Shown piece by piece: positions 34,683 through 43,430 of a stretch of 64,000 bases of DNA. Below the pieces are notes generated by a model, which ran no database searches, had not been told where the DNA came from, and worked only from the letters and a program-made list of their open reading frames with translations. Made by a program: the position numbers and the translations under genes. Positions within the stretch are counted from its first letter, which is position 1. Every line of letters starts with the position of its first letter. Source of the DNA: JAAYCI01 sp031551695 (GTDB taxonomy: Bacteria > Bacillota > Clostridia > Oscillospirales > Ruminococcaceae); assembly GCA_031551695.1 (NCBI GenBank), contig JAVBNG010000016.1:106064-170063 (forward strand), read 5' to 3'.

Positions 34683-35069
34683 ATGTACATTCATCATGTT
34701 TCTATTTTCACGCAGGACCCTGACGCCCTCGCCGCGTTTTTCGAAAAGTATTTCACAGGCGCCGAGCATTCGCGCTACCACAATGAAAAAACCGGCACGC
34801 GTATCATCTACGTGAAGTTCCCCGAAAGTGACACCATGCTGGAGGTGTGCAGCCGCCCGGCCTTCACACTGCGGCCGACGGAGCGTTCCCGCGGCTACGC
34901 CCACATCAGCATGGCCGTACCCGCCTGCGAGGACGTGGACCGCATCACCCAATCCATTGCCGCCGACGGTTACACCGTGGTGAGCGACCCCCGCATAACC
35001 GGCCTCGGCTTTTACGAAAGCACCGTGATGGACCACGAGGGCAACTGGGTCGAGATCACCTGCGGGTAG
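34683..35069 (+). CDS. VOC-superfamily (glyoxalase/dioxygenase-like) protein
   Basis: 128 residues with two beta-alpha-beta-beta-beta modules. Metal-ligand-like positions are MYIHHVSIF at the start, MLEVC in the first module, YAHISMAV opening the second, and NWVEIT at the end. The reaction is unknown; lactoylglutathione lyase-like or other isomerase activity is possible. The ribosome binding site AAGGAGG is ideal. It is the last gene before the island boundary. Confidence 0.88.
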   Translation: MYIHHVSIFTQDPDALAAFFEKYFTGAEHSRYHNEKTGTRIIYVKFPESDTMLEVCSRPAFTLRPTERSRGYAHISMAVPACEDVDRITQSIAADGYTVVSDPRITGLGFYESTVMDHEGNWVEITCG

Positions 35070-35105
35070 GTGTGCACGCCCGCGGCAAAGCAACGATATT
35101 ACCAT

Positions 35106-35148
35106 GCAAAAAAAAATCCGGCTTCCTGAATGGAAGCCGGATTTTGCT
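35106..35148. terminator. Bidirectional terminator at the left edge of the island
   Basis: AATCCGGCTTCC (35115-35126) pairs with GGAAGCCGGATT (35132-35143). The plus side ends in TTTT; the minus side ends in a run of nine or more T. The strong minus-strand U-tract suggests that it once ended the GGGtGRT gene whose displaced 3' end lies next to it. Confidence 0.88.
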
Positions 35149-35162
35149 TGCTGTGTTGCCCT

Positions 35163-35220
35163 TGCCTACACCCCGCTGGCCGCCACGGTGCAGGCCACGG
35201 TGGCGCCACCATGTTCCCAT
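35163..35220 (-). pseudogene. Displaced 3' end of a GGGtGRT gene
   Basis: Read on the minus strand this encodes HGGATVACTVAASGV and a stop, matching MVGATVACAVAASQA at the end of the intact gene at 41719. Positions 35181-35213 align to 41734-41767 with 29 identical positions and one single-base gap, including a 14-bp identical core (35194-35207 and 41747-41760). No upstream coding sequence remains here. It marks the left boundary of the island. Confidence 0.75.
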
Positions 35221-35268
35221 AGCGCTGTTTGACGTTTTTTCTGCTGAAACGTATATTTTTCAGATCGC

Positions 35269-35664
35269 GTGATGTCATCAAACCTCGCCTCTTCTATACC
35301 TGCAAATCTCAAAAATATGGTGGCATTTCGCAGGCTATTGTTCTTCCATGGCTCTTTTTCGGCGCCATACGACATGTCCAAATTACCGATTGTCGTTACA
35401 CTGTTGGGAAACTTACTGGATAACGCTTTTGAAGCCTGCCAAAAGGAAGACGGGCACACATGCATTGAAGTGAAAAATGATGCGAACCGGGGAAGAGGTA
35501 CTGTCGTCTATTCGGAATTCTTCTTTACCTGTGGATATACAGCAGGGAAACGGCATTTTACAAATAAGCCAGATGCATTGGTGCATGGGTAAGGTATCCA
35601 TAATATCAAAAATATTTTGATGAAATACCAATCTGATTACTCTTTCAACTATGCAGAAGGTTGA
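35269..35664 (+). pseudogene. Remnant of an AgrC-like GHKL histidine kinase
   Basis: The frame contains LLGNLLDNAFEACQKEDG, the N-box of GHKL kinases, then after an altered middle HG-stop-GIHNIKNILMKY, the G-box region. An in-frame TAA at 35590-35592 stands where relatives have Tyr or Ile, and the frame then runs on to 35664. The sensor part is missing. It is a decayed fragment of about 130 codons, AT-rich like the rest of the island. It suggests that an agr-type quorum-sensing kinase once stood here. Confidence 0.7.
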
Positions 35665-35798
35665 TTTCAGTTCACCACCATTTTATCATAAAGAGTCGTT
35701 TGGGAACAATACAGAACGTTTGGGAACAAATCTATTGTGTTTGAAATGTGAAGGCGATACTGTAAAAATAGCCAGAAAAGAAGAGCCGGTGCTTAACA

Positions 35799-36105
35799 GT
35801 GCTGTCGGAAGATTGTAGATTCCTTGATTGCAACATGGCTAAATGCCGCCCACCAGATTGGTGCATCTACGCTCTGCAAACACGCATTCTGATGGTGGGT
35901 TCCATTGTCTTGATGGGCGTTGTCGGTTCCCATTATAGCGAGTCCATTCCATTTCTTGTGTTTTTTATTGGCGGACTGCCGTTACGCAGGCGGCTGGGAG
36001 GTTATCACGCTAAAACGCCTGCGCTCTGCTGGTTCTATCTCTTACAATCATTTGTGCCTTGGGTGTGTAGTTGCCCTATATAAGCGTAAGGGTTCCCTAA
36101 AATAG
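35799..36105 (+). pseudogene. Remnant of an AgrB-like peptide-processing protein
   Basis: The segment LPLRRRLGGYHAKTPALC matches the conserved AgrB region containing the catalytic His and Cys (GGYHAxTxxxC). Hydrophobic segments flank it. The frame stops at 36083, and the expected basic end (KRKGSLK) appears in another frame up to 36105, so a frameshift is likely. About half of the usual 200 residues are missing. No AgrD-like peptide gene was found in the following 170 bases. Confidence 0.65.
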
Positions 36106-36278
36106 AAAGTATGGTGGTACCAATGGGCATGTAAAGTTCTATCCATTACCCACTTGGAAAGTATTTCCTTATGCCAGTACGGATTTATGCAAAGCCGATA
36201 TGCTTTAGGAGAGAGATTCAAGTGGTGAATATGGGTGCTAGCAGATGATGACATTCACCTGAAATAAAAGGAGCAAAA

Positions 36279-36755
36279 ATGGATACGACTAAGATCAACA
36301 AAAGCGCCAAAGTGCTTGGAATATTCGTGATGTTTTGCTTGCTTTTCTCCCTCTTTACCGTGCGTGTTTCTGCTTCGACCATCCGTCAGGGCAATTACTA
36401 TTTGAACCTTTACGGCAATACAGGGGCTCAAATGCAGGGCCGTTCTGTGCGGATGTACCATTCCGGCAGTGGAATCGATCAGAGTTTTACGAGAAGTTCC
36501 TATGCAGGCCAAACAGTAATTGTGTCTAACTATAATCAGGAATATGCATTTAACTACAACACATATGATGGCACGTGTATCACGTGGAAATTGGCAAGTA
36601 CCAGTATAGATGATTCCGCTTTGTATCGTTCGGGATCGAAGATCGAATTGGTGCATCATCGCGGCATGCCCTTGCAGACTGCTGGGTTTTATGATCACGC
36701 CGTTGTGGGATGGGGCGGTGTGGCAGGATACCAAACGTGGATTTGGGGCTGGTAA
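36279..36755 (+). CDS. Secreted protein of unknown function
   Basis: 158 residues. Signal peptide: basic start, hydrophobic core VLGIFVMFCLLFSLFTVRV and a likely cleavage after SAS. The mature part is about 125 residues, rich in Tyr, Ser, Gly and Asn, and ends in the aromatic GGVAGYQTWIWGW. It has no cysteine after the signal except one in the middle (GTCITW). I do not recognise a family. The upstream agr remnants and downstream transporter genes suggest a secreted signal, toxin or bacteriocin-like protein; this is only a guess from context. The ribosome binding site is AAAGGAG. Confidence 0.72.
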   Translation: MDTTKINKSAKVLGIFVMFCLLFSLFTVRVSASTIRQGNYYLNLYGNTGAQMQGRSVRMYHSGSGIDQSFTRSSYAGQTVIVSNYNQEYAFNYNTYDGTCITWKLASTSIDDSALYRSGSKIELVHHRGMPLQTAGFYDHAVVGWGGVAGYQTWIWGW

Positions 36756-37042
36756 AGCGCAGACCCACTTTACAAAAAGCAAGGTTATTTTCACATCCAT
36801 TTCGGAGCATTGACAAAGAAAACATCTACAATCAAGTTAAAAGCAACGTCAGTGCGCGGCTGGCGTTGCATTATGTGATTTGAAGTCTTTAATTGATATT
36901 TTTTAACTAGCTTTATCCGGTTTATATCAGAAACAGCCTTGACACCCGCATTCTCTGTGGGTTTACCCCAAAAATTGGATACAATGTATTACTGGGACGA
37001 TTCCGCATACACCAATGCTTATATTATTTATGAGGGTTGTTT
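36756..37042. other. AT-rich gap with a hairpin, between secreted protein and lipoprotein genes
   Basis: Holds GCAACG-T-CAG (36843-36852) facing CTG-G-CGTTGC (36860-36869), a stem without a T-run, and a consensus TTGACA near 36941 without a convincing -10 at the right distance. No gene is seen. Confidence 0.45.
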
Positions 37043-38329
37043 ATGAAAAAATCGAAAGGATTCATTGTCATTGTCGTTTGCCTAGCGGTTGCTATCTTGG
37101 CCACATCCTGCACAAATCAGGATAGCTCTGTACAGGGTTACGACGGCGAGACCGCAAATGTCGAAAACGGCAGTAGCCCTGACTCTTTTTTAGGGATAAC
37201 GCTACCGAAAAATAAATATGGAGATTTCCGGCTGCTCAACGAAACAAGCTATGCTACGACGGCAGACGGCCTGTATGAAGTAAAATCTATTTTCCCAAAT
37301 TCAGCCAGCATTTTTTATACCGACTTTGCCACAGAGCAAACAATATATCTGTGCAACCAACCGGGCTGTAAGCATAACACGGACGCTTGCACCAGCTACA
37401 TTGCTTTGAAAGATAATTATCCCCCGACGGCAGTCGTTACCGATGACAAACTGATACTTATCCGTGCAGCGGCTACGGAAGCATCTAATCCATATATTGA
37501 AATACGGAATCTAGATGGTTCTGACAATCGGAAACTGTGTGAATTCCCTGCAAACCAACGTTTCGATATTTATGAGGTTTCTGACAACAATTATCTATTT
37601 ACAACTATGAACGAGGTCGATGAAAAGGGAAATACTCGTTACTATTTAGTCGAGATCAATCTCTCGAATGGCGAAGTCAAGCATATAGTGGATACGACAA
37701 CTGAATTCGGTTTTTACCAACTGGTGGGCGCTTATGAAAACCATTTGATTTTGCAGGAAAACAACTTCGACGCCAGTACAGCACGTCAGGTTTTGCTCAA
37801 TCCGGAAAATCCATCCTTTGACCAAGAAATTGGTCAATATAAATTGAGCGGCGGTTATATGTTTGTTATGGATAACCAATTGATTGCTTATGATTCAGAA
37901 ACAAGCGAAGTGATTTCTACGAACCCTAAAACCGAAGAAGAAAAGACAATATCTTTGGAAAAGGTCAAAAATCAAATATCTGGTTCAATTTTCCCCGCTT
38001 TTGACGGTTGCATTTTTTATAATCAAAGTATAGCAGATGCGGAGGGAAATCCTGTTACAAGCAGGTATTTGGTAAACTTAACCACCGGCGAAACCCATCC
38101 GCTGACCTTAAAAACATCCACATTTAAGCAGTACCATTGGGATGTTGTCGCTGTTTATGGCGACCAACTTTGTGTATTGTATGATTATAAAGAAGTTCCA
38201 CTGGTAATTGAAAATAAAGAGGGCGACATGGAAACGATCGAAAGCTATAGCAATCTATATGGCTTTATCAGCAAAGTGGACTATACTGCGAACAACCCGA
38301 ATGTACGCCCCGCCTCATCTCCTATATAA
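37043..38329 (+). CDS. Lipoprotein of unknown function, with a CxxxxCxH-x4-C motif
   Basis: 428 residues from the ATG at 37043 (GAGGG before it). The signal ends in a lipobox, LATSC, so it should be anchored to the outer face of the membrane. The mature part looks like a beta-propeller: repeated short strands with many Asp/Asn turns. Near residue 110 is LCNQPGCKHNTDACTSY, a Cys/His motif I have seen in Firmicutes lipoproteins next to ABC-2 transporters. Its role may be to bind a ligand or shield the transporter. It is 16 bp upstream of the ATPase gene and clearly in the same operon. Confidence 0.78.
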   Translation: MKKSKGFIVIVVCLAVAILATSCTNQDSSVQGYDGETANVENGSSPDSFLGITLPKNKYGDFRLLNETSYATTADGLYEVKSIFPNSASIFYTDFATEQTIYLCNQPGCKHNTDACTSYIALKDNYPPTAVVTDDKLILIRAAATEASNPYIEIRNLDGSDNRKLCEFPANQRFDIYEVSDNNYLFTTMNEVDEKGNTRYYLVEINLSNGEVKHIVDTTTEFGFYQLVGAYENHLILQENNFDASTARQVLLNPENPSFDQEIGQYKLSGGYMFVMDNQLIAYDSETSEVISTNPKTEEEKTISLEKVKNQISGSIFPAFDGCIFYNQSIADAEGNPVTSRYLVNLTTGETHPLTLKTSTFKQYHWDVVAVYGDQLCVLYDYKEVPLVIENKEGDMETIESYSNLYGFISKVDYTANNPNVRPASSPI

Positions 38330-38345
38330 CTAAGTGATTTTTATC

Positions 38346-39086
38346 ATGAAAACAATTGAACTGAAAATCAGCAAAATTTCCAAAGTATATCCACTGGGCC
38401 ACGGCGTCAACATAAAAGCGCTAAATGATATAAGTTTTGAGCTTCAGCCTGGGTTGTATGGCTTACTGGGACCAAATGGCGCTGGCAAATCTTCGTTAAT
38501 CAATATTATTACAGGCAACCTGAATGCTGACCGTGGACAGGTGTATTGGGGGGGGAAGCTTACTAAACGATGTGGTAAAAATTTCCGTCGGGCATTGGGA
38601 TATATGCCGCAACAACAGGAATTATACCGCGCATTTACAGGGAAGCTGTTTCTGGAGTATCTGTGCGGCTTAAAAGAAATTCCCCGTGCCAAAATTTTTG
38701 AAGAAATAGAGCGTGTTGCGGCCTTAGTGAACCTTTCGGATCAACTTCAAAAGCGGCTGGGGCAATATTCTGGCGGTATGCGGCAGCGTATCCTTGCCGC
38801 TGCGGCCATGATTGGTGACCCCAAACTGATCATCATGGATGAACCGACGGCCGGGCTTGACCCCAAAGAAAGAGTGCGGTTTCGCAATATGATGAATTCG
38901 CAGGCCAAAAAAAGTATTGTCATCATTGCTACACACGTGGTCTCTGATGTAGAAGCCGTGGCAGACAAAATAATCTTGCTGAATCAAGGGAACATTGAAT
39001 ACATGGATACGCCGGATGCCTTGATAGCGGCTTTAGCGCCTGGGCGGGGTCTGGAAGACGTGTACCTGAATGTTTTTGGAGAATAA
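38346..39086 (+). CDS. ABC transporter ATP-binding protein
   Basis: 246 residues. Walker A is GPNGAGKSS, the signature is YSGGMRQRI, Walker B is LIIMDEPTAGLDP and the switch His is in IATHVV. The type matches ABC-2 exporters, often for peptides or lipids. An upstream GTG at 38334 is an alternative start. It energises the permease encoded 13 bp downstream. Codon use is AT-rich compared with chromosomal neighbours. Confidence 0.93.
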   Translation: MKTIELKISKISKVYPLGHGVNIKALNDISFELQPGLYGLLGPNGAGKSSLINIITGNLNADRGQVYWGGKLTKRCGKNFRRALGYMPQQQELYRAFTGKLFLEYLCGLKEIPRAKIFEEIERVAALVNLSDQLQKRLGQYSGGMRQRILAAAAMIGDPKLIIMDEPTAGLDPKERVRFRNMMNSQAKKSIVIIATHVVSDVEAVADKIILLNQGNIEYMDTPDALIAALAPGRGLEDVYLNVFGE

Positions 39087-39099
39087 CTGAGGTGTTCTT

Positions 39100-41472
39100 T
39101 TGCTGACGAAAGCAGAACTATATAAAATATGGAAAACCAAATTGTTTCTAACGATGTTGGCGGCGCTTTGCGCGGTCAACATCTTTTTACTTGTGCTGGG
39201 ACCCACGACACTGCTGAAAAGCGGATCGGGGAGCAGCACATCCTATCGGCAGTTGGAGCAAGAACTGAAAGGTACAACAGAAGAAGAAAAAGATGCGCTC
39301 ATTGTTGGCCATTATGAAACAATTTCCAATATACTTGCCATTGATTCGGTAGAACGTTCTATCGCGATGGGCACAGGCGGCGATGCCCTTCTTCAGCAAA
39401 ACAAAGACATCTACGAAAAATACTATGATCTTTATAAGAGCGGCGAATATCTGAAATACACTTCCAATCTTTACGATGAATACAAGTTCGTCAACCAGAT
39501 CTATCTGGAATATACGGAAGTAGCAGACTATTCGGATTATCTTGAAAGCATTCAAACCCAAGGGGAAAATATAAATCGTATATCGGTGTTTTCAGAGAAG
39601 AGTGCCGGTGGAACGTATAACGAGGAACTGATCCAAAAGACAATAGCGGACTATGACAAGCTTTTTTCGCTACAGCCGTCTTACTATCCACAAAAAGGCT
39701 TACGCACGGCCATCAATTTTCAGTTGACCGATTTGGTGGCGCTGTTCATCATCCTTGCAATGGCATCGTTCCTCGTGCGCGAAGAAGTGGATAATCGTCT
39801 GATTTTTCTTCTGCGGACCACCCCAAGAGGGCGAGGCTCGCTGATGATACGAAAAATCATTGCGCTGTCTGTCAGTGTGCTGGCCATTACCCTTTTGCTT
39901 TATGGAAGCAATCTTTTAATTTGCGCCTTGCAATATGGGCTGGGTGATTTTTCATCTCCGATTCAGTCCTATCCGTTTTTGCTTCGCAGCATTTTGTCAG
40001 TGAATGTATGGCAATATTTGCTGCTGTTCCTTTTTACTAAGTGGTTTGGCTTGTTTGTTGTTTCGCTTTGGGTATTGCTTGCTTGTATGTTGACCAAAAA
40101 AGCAATGAGCGGCTACCTCTTAGCAATATTGTTTCCGGTAGCCAGTGAATTTTTGCGCAGTAATATTTCGGCGAACAGCAGGCGATATATTCTGCGCTAT
40201 GGAAACATTGCGAGTCTTTTACAGACAAATGAAATCTTGGGAGATTACCGCAACTTATGCTTCGCGAGCCATCCCATATCACTCCTTTATGCGATGTTGA
40301 TGGTAGGTTTACTGTATGCAGCCTTGTTGCTTGTCGCAAATGTTGTTTGCTTTAGCCGTTACAGGGTGAGAAGCCCCCGGAAATGGCTTCACTTACCGCA
40401 TATACAACGCCATAAGTCCATTAAAAAACACAGGCGTAAGCCGATGCGGTTGCCAATATTGGAAGCATATAAAATATTGGTTACCAATGGCGGGGCGGTT
40501 GTCCTCGTACTGTTTGTTGTTTTTATGGTAAATATGGCGATGAGTACCGCCAGTTTTTTACCGGCGGATGAAATATACTATAAAAATATGATGAGCGCGG
40601 TAGAGGGAAACTATACAGAAGATACGTATGAATGGCTGAAAGAACAATGGCAAAAATACTTGCCATTGATTGACGCCAAGAATGAATTGGCCAATGGGAC
40701 GATTGATCAGGAAGAATATGCCAGAATATTAGGGGAAAATTCGAGCTTGGTTGAAGAAAAAAACACATTCATGCGGGTGATGGATAAGGTGCGTGTGGCC
40801 AATCAAGACCCTACACGGCTCCTTGTTTACGATACAGGGCACAACTACTACTTCGGCCTGACTCGCAATAACGCTTTGGTAGAAAGTCTTGTGACAGCAC
40901 TCGCAATCGTGTTGCTTGCCTCTCCGGCATTCGCAATCGAAAAGCAGACCAGGCTAGTGCGTTTGTTTAATACAACCCCTCTTGGCAAACTTCAAACCAT
41001 AAAAAACAAGTTGCGGGTCTGCCTTGTCCTGGTCATTTTTTTGGTGACTGTGTCCATACTGCCCAGAGTATATGTTCTCTTACGGGACTATGGTGTTCAC
41101 TGCCTTACAGCGCCGCTTCGCAGCCTCGATGCATATGTGGGTGCGCCAGAGGGGTTTCCTATCATTCTATTTATTGTCCTTGTTTTTGCAATCAGGCTCA
41201 TCGCGTGTTTTGTTGTCATGATTCTGTCTCTTTATGTATCACAAAAAATCGGCAATATTATTGGAGCTGTTTTGGTTTCAAGCCTACTGTTTGTGTTGCC
41301 ATCGCTGCTGGCTTTCAGCGGGCTTGACGCGCTAAAGTGGCTGAGTATCTATCCACTGTTTGATTTTGCGGCTTTACTGACTTCGCCCGGCACAGCAGGG
41401 TTTGCTTGGCTTTTCCTTGTCGGCGTATGCTTTTGGGGAGTGATTGGTTCTCTTTTGCTCGTCGATGAATAG
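39100..41472 (+). CDS. ABC-2-like permease with two homologous halves
   Basis: 790 residues from a TTG at 39100, behind GAGGTG. Each half has one N-terminal helix, a large extracytoplasmic part of about 150 residues and then about five or six helices. The halves repeat a cytoplasmic motif: FLVREEVDNRLIFLLRTTP (first) and FAIEKQTRLVRLFNTTP (second), each followed by a basic stretch. Thus one chain probably supplies both transmembrane domains of an exporter with the ATPase upstream. The substrate is unknown; it may be the secreted protein's mature form, or the complex may give immunity. Confidence 0.85.
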   Translation: MLTKAELYKIWKTKLFLTMLAALCAVNIFLLVLGPTTLLKSGSGSSTSYRQLEQELKGTTEEEKDALIVGHYETISNILAIDSVERSIAMGTGGDALLQQNKDIYEKYYDLYKSGEYLKYTSNLYDEYKFVNQIYLEYTEVADYSDYLESIQTQGENINRISVFSEKSAGGTYNEELIQKTIADYDKLFSLQPSYYPQKGLRTAINFQLTDLVALFIILAMASFLVREEVDNRLIFLLRTTPRGRGSLMIRKIIALSVSVLAITLLLYGSNLLICALQYGLGDFSSPIQSYPFLLRSILSVNVWQYLLLFLFTKWFGLFVVSLWVLLACMLTKKAMSGYLLAILFPVASEFLRSNISANSRRYILRYGNIASLLQTNEILGDYRNLCFASHPISLLYAMLMVGLLYAALLLVANVVCFSRYRVRSPRKWLHLPHIQRHKSIKKHRRKPMRLPILEAYKILVTNGGAVVLVLFVVFMVNMAMSTASFLPADEIYYKNMMSAVEGNYTEDTYEWLKEQWQKYLPLIDAKNELANGTIDQEEYARILGENSSLVEEKNTFMRVMDKVRVANQDPTRLLVYDTGHNYYFGLTRNNALVESLVTALAIVLLASPAFAIEKQTRLVRLFNTTPLGKLQTIKNKLRVCLVLVIFLVTVSILPRVYVLLRDYGVHCLTAPLRSLDAYVGAPEGFPIILFIVLVFAIRLIACFVVMILSLYVSQKIGNIIGAVLVSSLLFVLPSLLAFSGLDALKWLSIYPLFDFAALLTSPGTAGFAWLFLVGVCFWGVIGSLLLVDE

Positions 41473-41590
41473 CAATTTGAACCGCTTTCCCTACTAAACA
41501 GCATCCCTGTTCCTTCCGTCGAGTTGGCACTTCCGGAAACGGGCAGTGAGAACAAACCCGCATCCAATATGCCGATTCTGTTTCCAGGTA

Positions 41591-41620
41591 TTGTCCGCGC
41601 TCATTCATTCGCGCGGACAA
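41591..41620. repeat. Perfect 10-bp inverted repeat near the right edge of the island
   Basis: TTGTCCGCGC (41591-41600) and GCGCGGACAA (41611-41620) flank the loop TCATTCATTC. No T-run follows, so it is not a normal terminator. It could be a protein-binding or recombination site about 100 bp from the boundary. Confidence 0.5.
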
Positions 41621-41664
41621 ACCGTGGACAAAACCCCAATTTTGTGCCATTCACATAAAAACGA

Positions 41665-41689
41665 GCCACCCCTCACGGGGTGGCGTGTT
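41665..41689 (-). terminator. Terminator of the scaffold/GGGtGRT operon
   Basis: GCCACCCC (41665-41672) pairs with GGGGTGGC (41677-41684). On the minus strand it is followed by TCGTTTTT. It belongs to the intact, element-side copy of the gene's 3' end. Confidence 0.8.
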
Positions 41690-41718
41690 TGCAGTATTTC
41701 TTGTTTTTGCGAAGAAAA

Positions 41719-42711
41719 TCACGCCTGGCTCGCCGCCACAGCGCACGCCACGGTGGCGCCCACCATGGGGTTGTTGCCCATGCCGATGAGGCCCATCATC
41801 TCCACGTGGGCGGGAACGGAGCTGCTGCCGGCAAACTGGGCGTCGCCGTGCATGCGGCCCATACTGTCCGTCAGGCCATAGCTGGCGGGGCCGGCGCCCA
41901 TATTGTCCGGATGCAGGGTGCGGCCCGTGCCGCCGCCGCTGGCCACGCTGAAGTATTTGGCGCCGTTCTCATTGGCCCATTTTTTATAGGTGCCGGCCAC
42001 CAGATGCTGAAAGCGGGTGGGGTTGGTGCTGTTGCCCGTGATGGACACCTGCACGCCCTCTTTTTTCATGATGGCGACGCCTTCCAGCACGTCGTTCGCG
42101 CCGTAGCATTTCACGGCGGCGCGATCGCCCTTGGAGAAGGGCTTCTCGCTCACTGTGTTCAATTCGCCCTTTTCGAAGTCGAAATCCGTCTCCACAAAGG
42201 TGAAGCCGTTGATACGGCTGATGATGTAGGCCGCATCCTTGCCAAGGCCGTTCAAAATGACACGCAGGGGCTTCGAGCGGGCCTTGTTGGCCGTTTTGGC
42301 AATGCCGATGGCGCCTTCCGCGGCGGCAAAGCTCTCGTGCCCGGCAAGGAACGCAAAGCACTCGGTTTCGTCGCTCAGCAGCATGGCGCCCAAATTGCCG
42401 TGGCCAAGGCCAACCTTGCGCTGCTCGGCAACACTGCCGGGGATGGTGAACGCCTCAATGCCCTCGCCAATGGCGGCGGCGCATTTGGCGGCGCTTTTTT
42501 CGCCGCGCTTCACGGCGATGGCCGTGCCCAGCGTATAGGCCCAAACGGCGTTTTCAAAGCAGATGGGCTGCACGCCTTTCACAATGGCGTCCACGTCGAT
42601 GCCCTTCGCCAGCAGCATGTCGCGGCAGGCGTCCAGGCTTTCCAGATTGTTCTCTTTCAGGCAAGCCTCAATTTTCGGCATGCGGCGGTCCATATTTTCA
42701 AATTTAGCCAT
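41719..42711 (-). CDS. GGGtGRT protein
   Basis: 330 residues. The name-giving motif is seen in FSVASGGGTGRTLHPDNMG. The function is unknown, but in Clostridia this gene regularly stands next to a NifU-like scaffold gene, as here (17 bp upstream on the same strand), so a part in Fe-S cluster work is likely. The 3' end is the insertion point of the accessory island: a second, displaced copy of the last 15 codons lies at 35163. The start ATG at 42711 follows AAAGGGGG. Confidence 0.9.
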   Translation of the reverse strand: MAKFENMDRRMPKIEACLKENNLESLDACRDMLLAKGIDVDAIVKGVQPICFENAVWAYTLGTAIAVKRGEKSAAKCAAAIGEGIEAFTIPGSVAEQRKVGLGHGNLGAMLLSDETECFAFLAGHESFAAAEGAIGIAKTANKARSKPLRVILNGLGKDAAYIISRINGFTFVETDFDFEKGELNTVSEKPFSKGDRAAVKCYGANDVLEGVAIMKKEGVQVSITGNSTNPTRFQHLVAGTYKKWANENGAKYFSVASGGGTGRTLHPDNMGAGPASYGLTDSMGRMHGDAQFAGSSSVPAHVEMMGLIGMGNNPMVGATVACAVAASQA

Positions 42712-42728
42712 TTTGCATTCCCCCTTTC

Positions 42729-43430
42729 CTATTCTTCGCGCGGGTCGATGTACTTCACCGCGCCGTCTTCAGCCGAAAAGCGGCCGTAGTTTTTCTTGTT
42801 TTTCTCGTACGCCTCGGCCGGGGCCGTGCCGTGGCGGATGGCCTCCAGCATTTTGCCGAGGTGCACAAACTCGTAGCCGATCACCTCATTGCCTTCGTCC
42901 AGCGCCATGCGGGTGATGTAGCCCTCGGTCAGGTCCAAATAGCGCACGCCCTTTTCCTGGGTGGAAAAAATGGTGCCCACAGAGGAACGCAGCCCCTTGC
43001 CAAGGTCTTCCATGCCGGCGCCCACGGGCAGGCCGCCTTCTGAAAAAGCCGTTTGGCTGCGGCCGTAAACGATCTGCAAAAACAGCTCGCGCATGGCCAC
43101 GTTGATGGCGTCGCACACAAGGTCGGTGTTCAGCGCCTCCATAATGGTTTTGCCGGGCAAAATTTCGCCCGCCATGGCGGCGGAATGGGTCATGCCGGTG
43201 CAGCCGATGGTCTCCACCAGCGCCTCTTCAATAATGCCGTCCTTCACGTTCAGCGTCAGCTTGCACGCGCCCTGCTGCGGCGCGCACCAGCCCACGCCGT
43301 GGGTAAGGCCGCTGATGTCTTTCACATCATACGCCCTCACCCAGCGTCCCTCTTCGGGACTGGGCGCGGGGCCGTGGTTCGCGTGGTTCGCCACGGGGCA
43401 CATGTGCTCTACTTCGTGGGTATAGATCAT
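42729..43430 (-). CDS. Iron-sulfur cluster assembly scaffold protein, NifU N-terminal type
   Basis: 233 residues from the ATG at 43430, seven bases after GGAG; an ATG six bases earlier is too close to it. The start MIYTHEVEHMCPVANHANHG and the later IGCTGMTHSAAMAGEILPGKTI match the NifU-like clade that pairs with GGGtGRT proteins. Cysteines are present at positions expected for a scaffold (CPVA, WCAP, IGCTGM, DLVCDA). The long C-terminal extension beyond the IscU-like core is typical of this clade. It forms an operon with the GGGtGRT gene. Confidence 0.85.
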   Translation of the reverse strand: MIYTHEVEHMCPVANHANHGPAPSPEEGRWVRAYDVKDISGLTHGVGWCAPQQGACKLTLNVKDGIIEEALVETIGCTGMTHSAAMAGEILPGKTIMEALNTDLVCDAINVAMRELFLQIVYGRSQTAFSEGGLPVGAGMEDLGKGLRSSVGTIFSTQEKGVRYLDLTEGYITRMALDEGNEVIGYEFVHLGKMLEAIRHGTAPAEAYEKNKKNYGRFSAEDGAVKYIDPREE

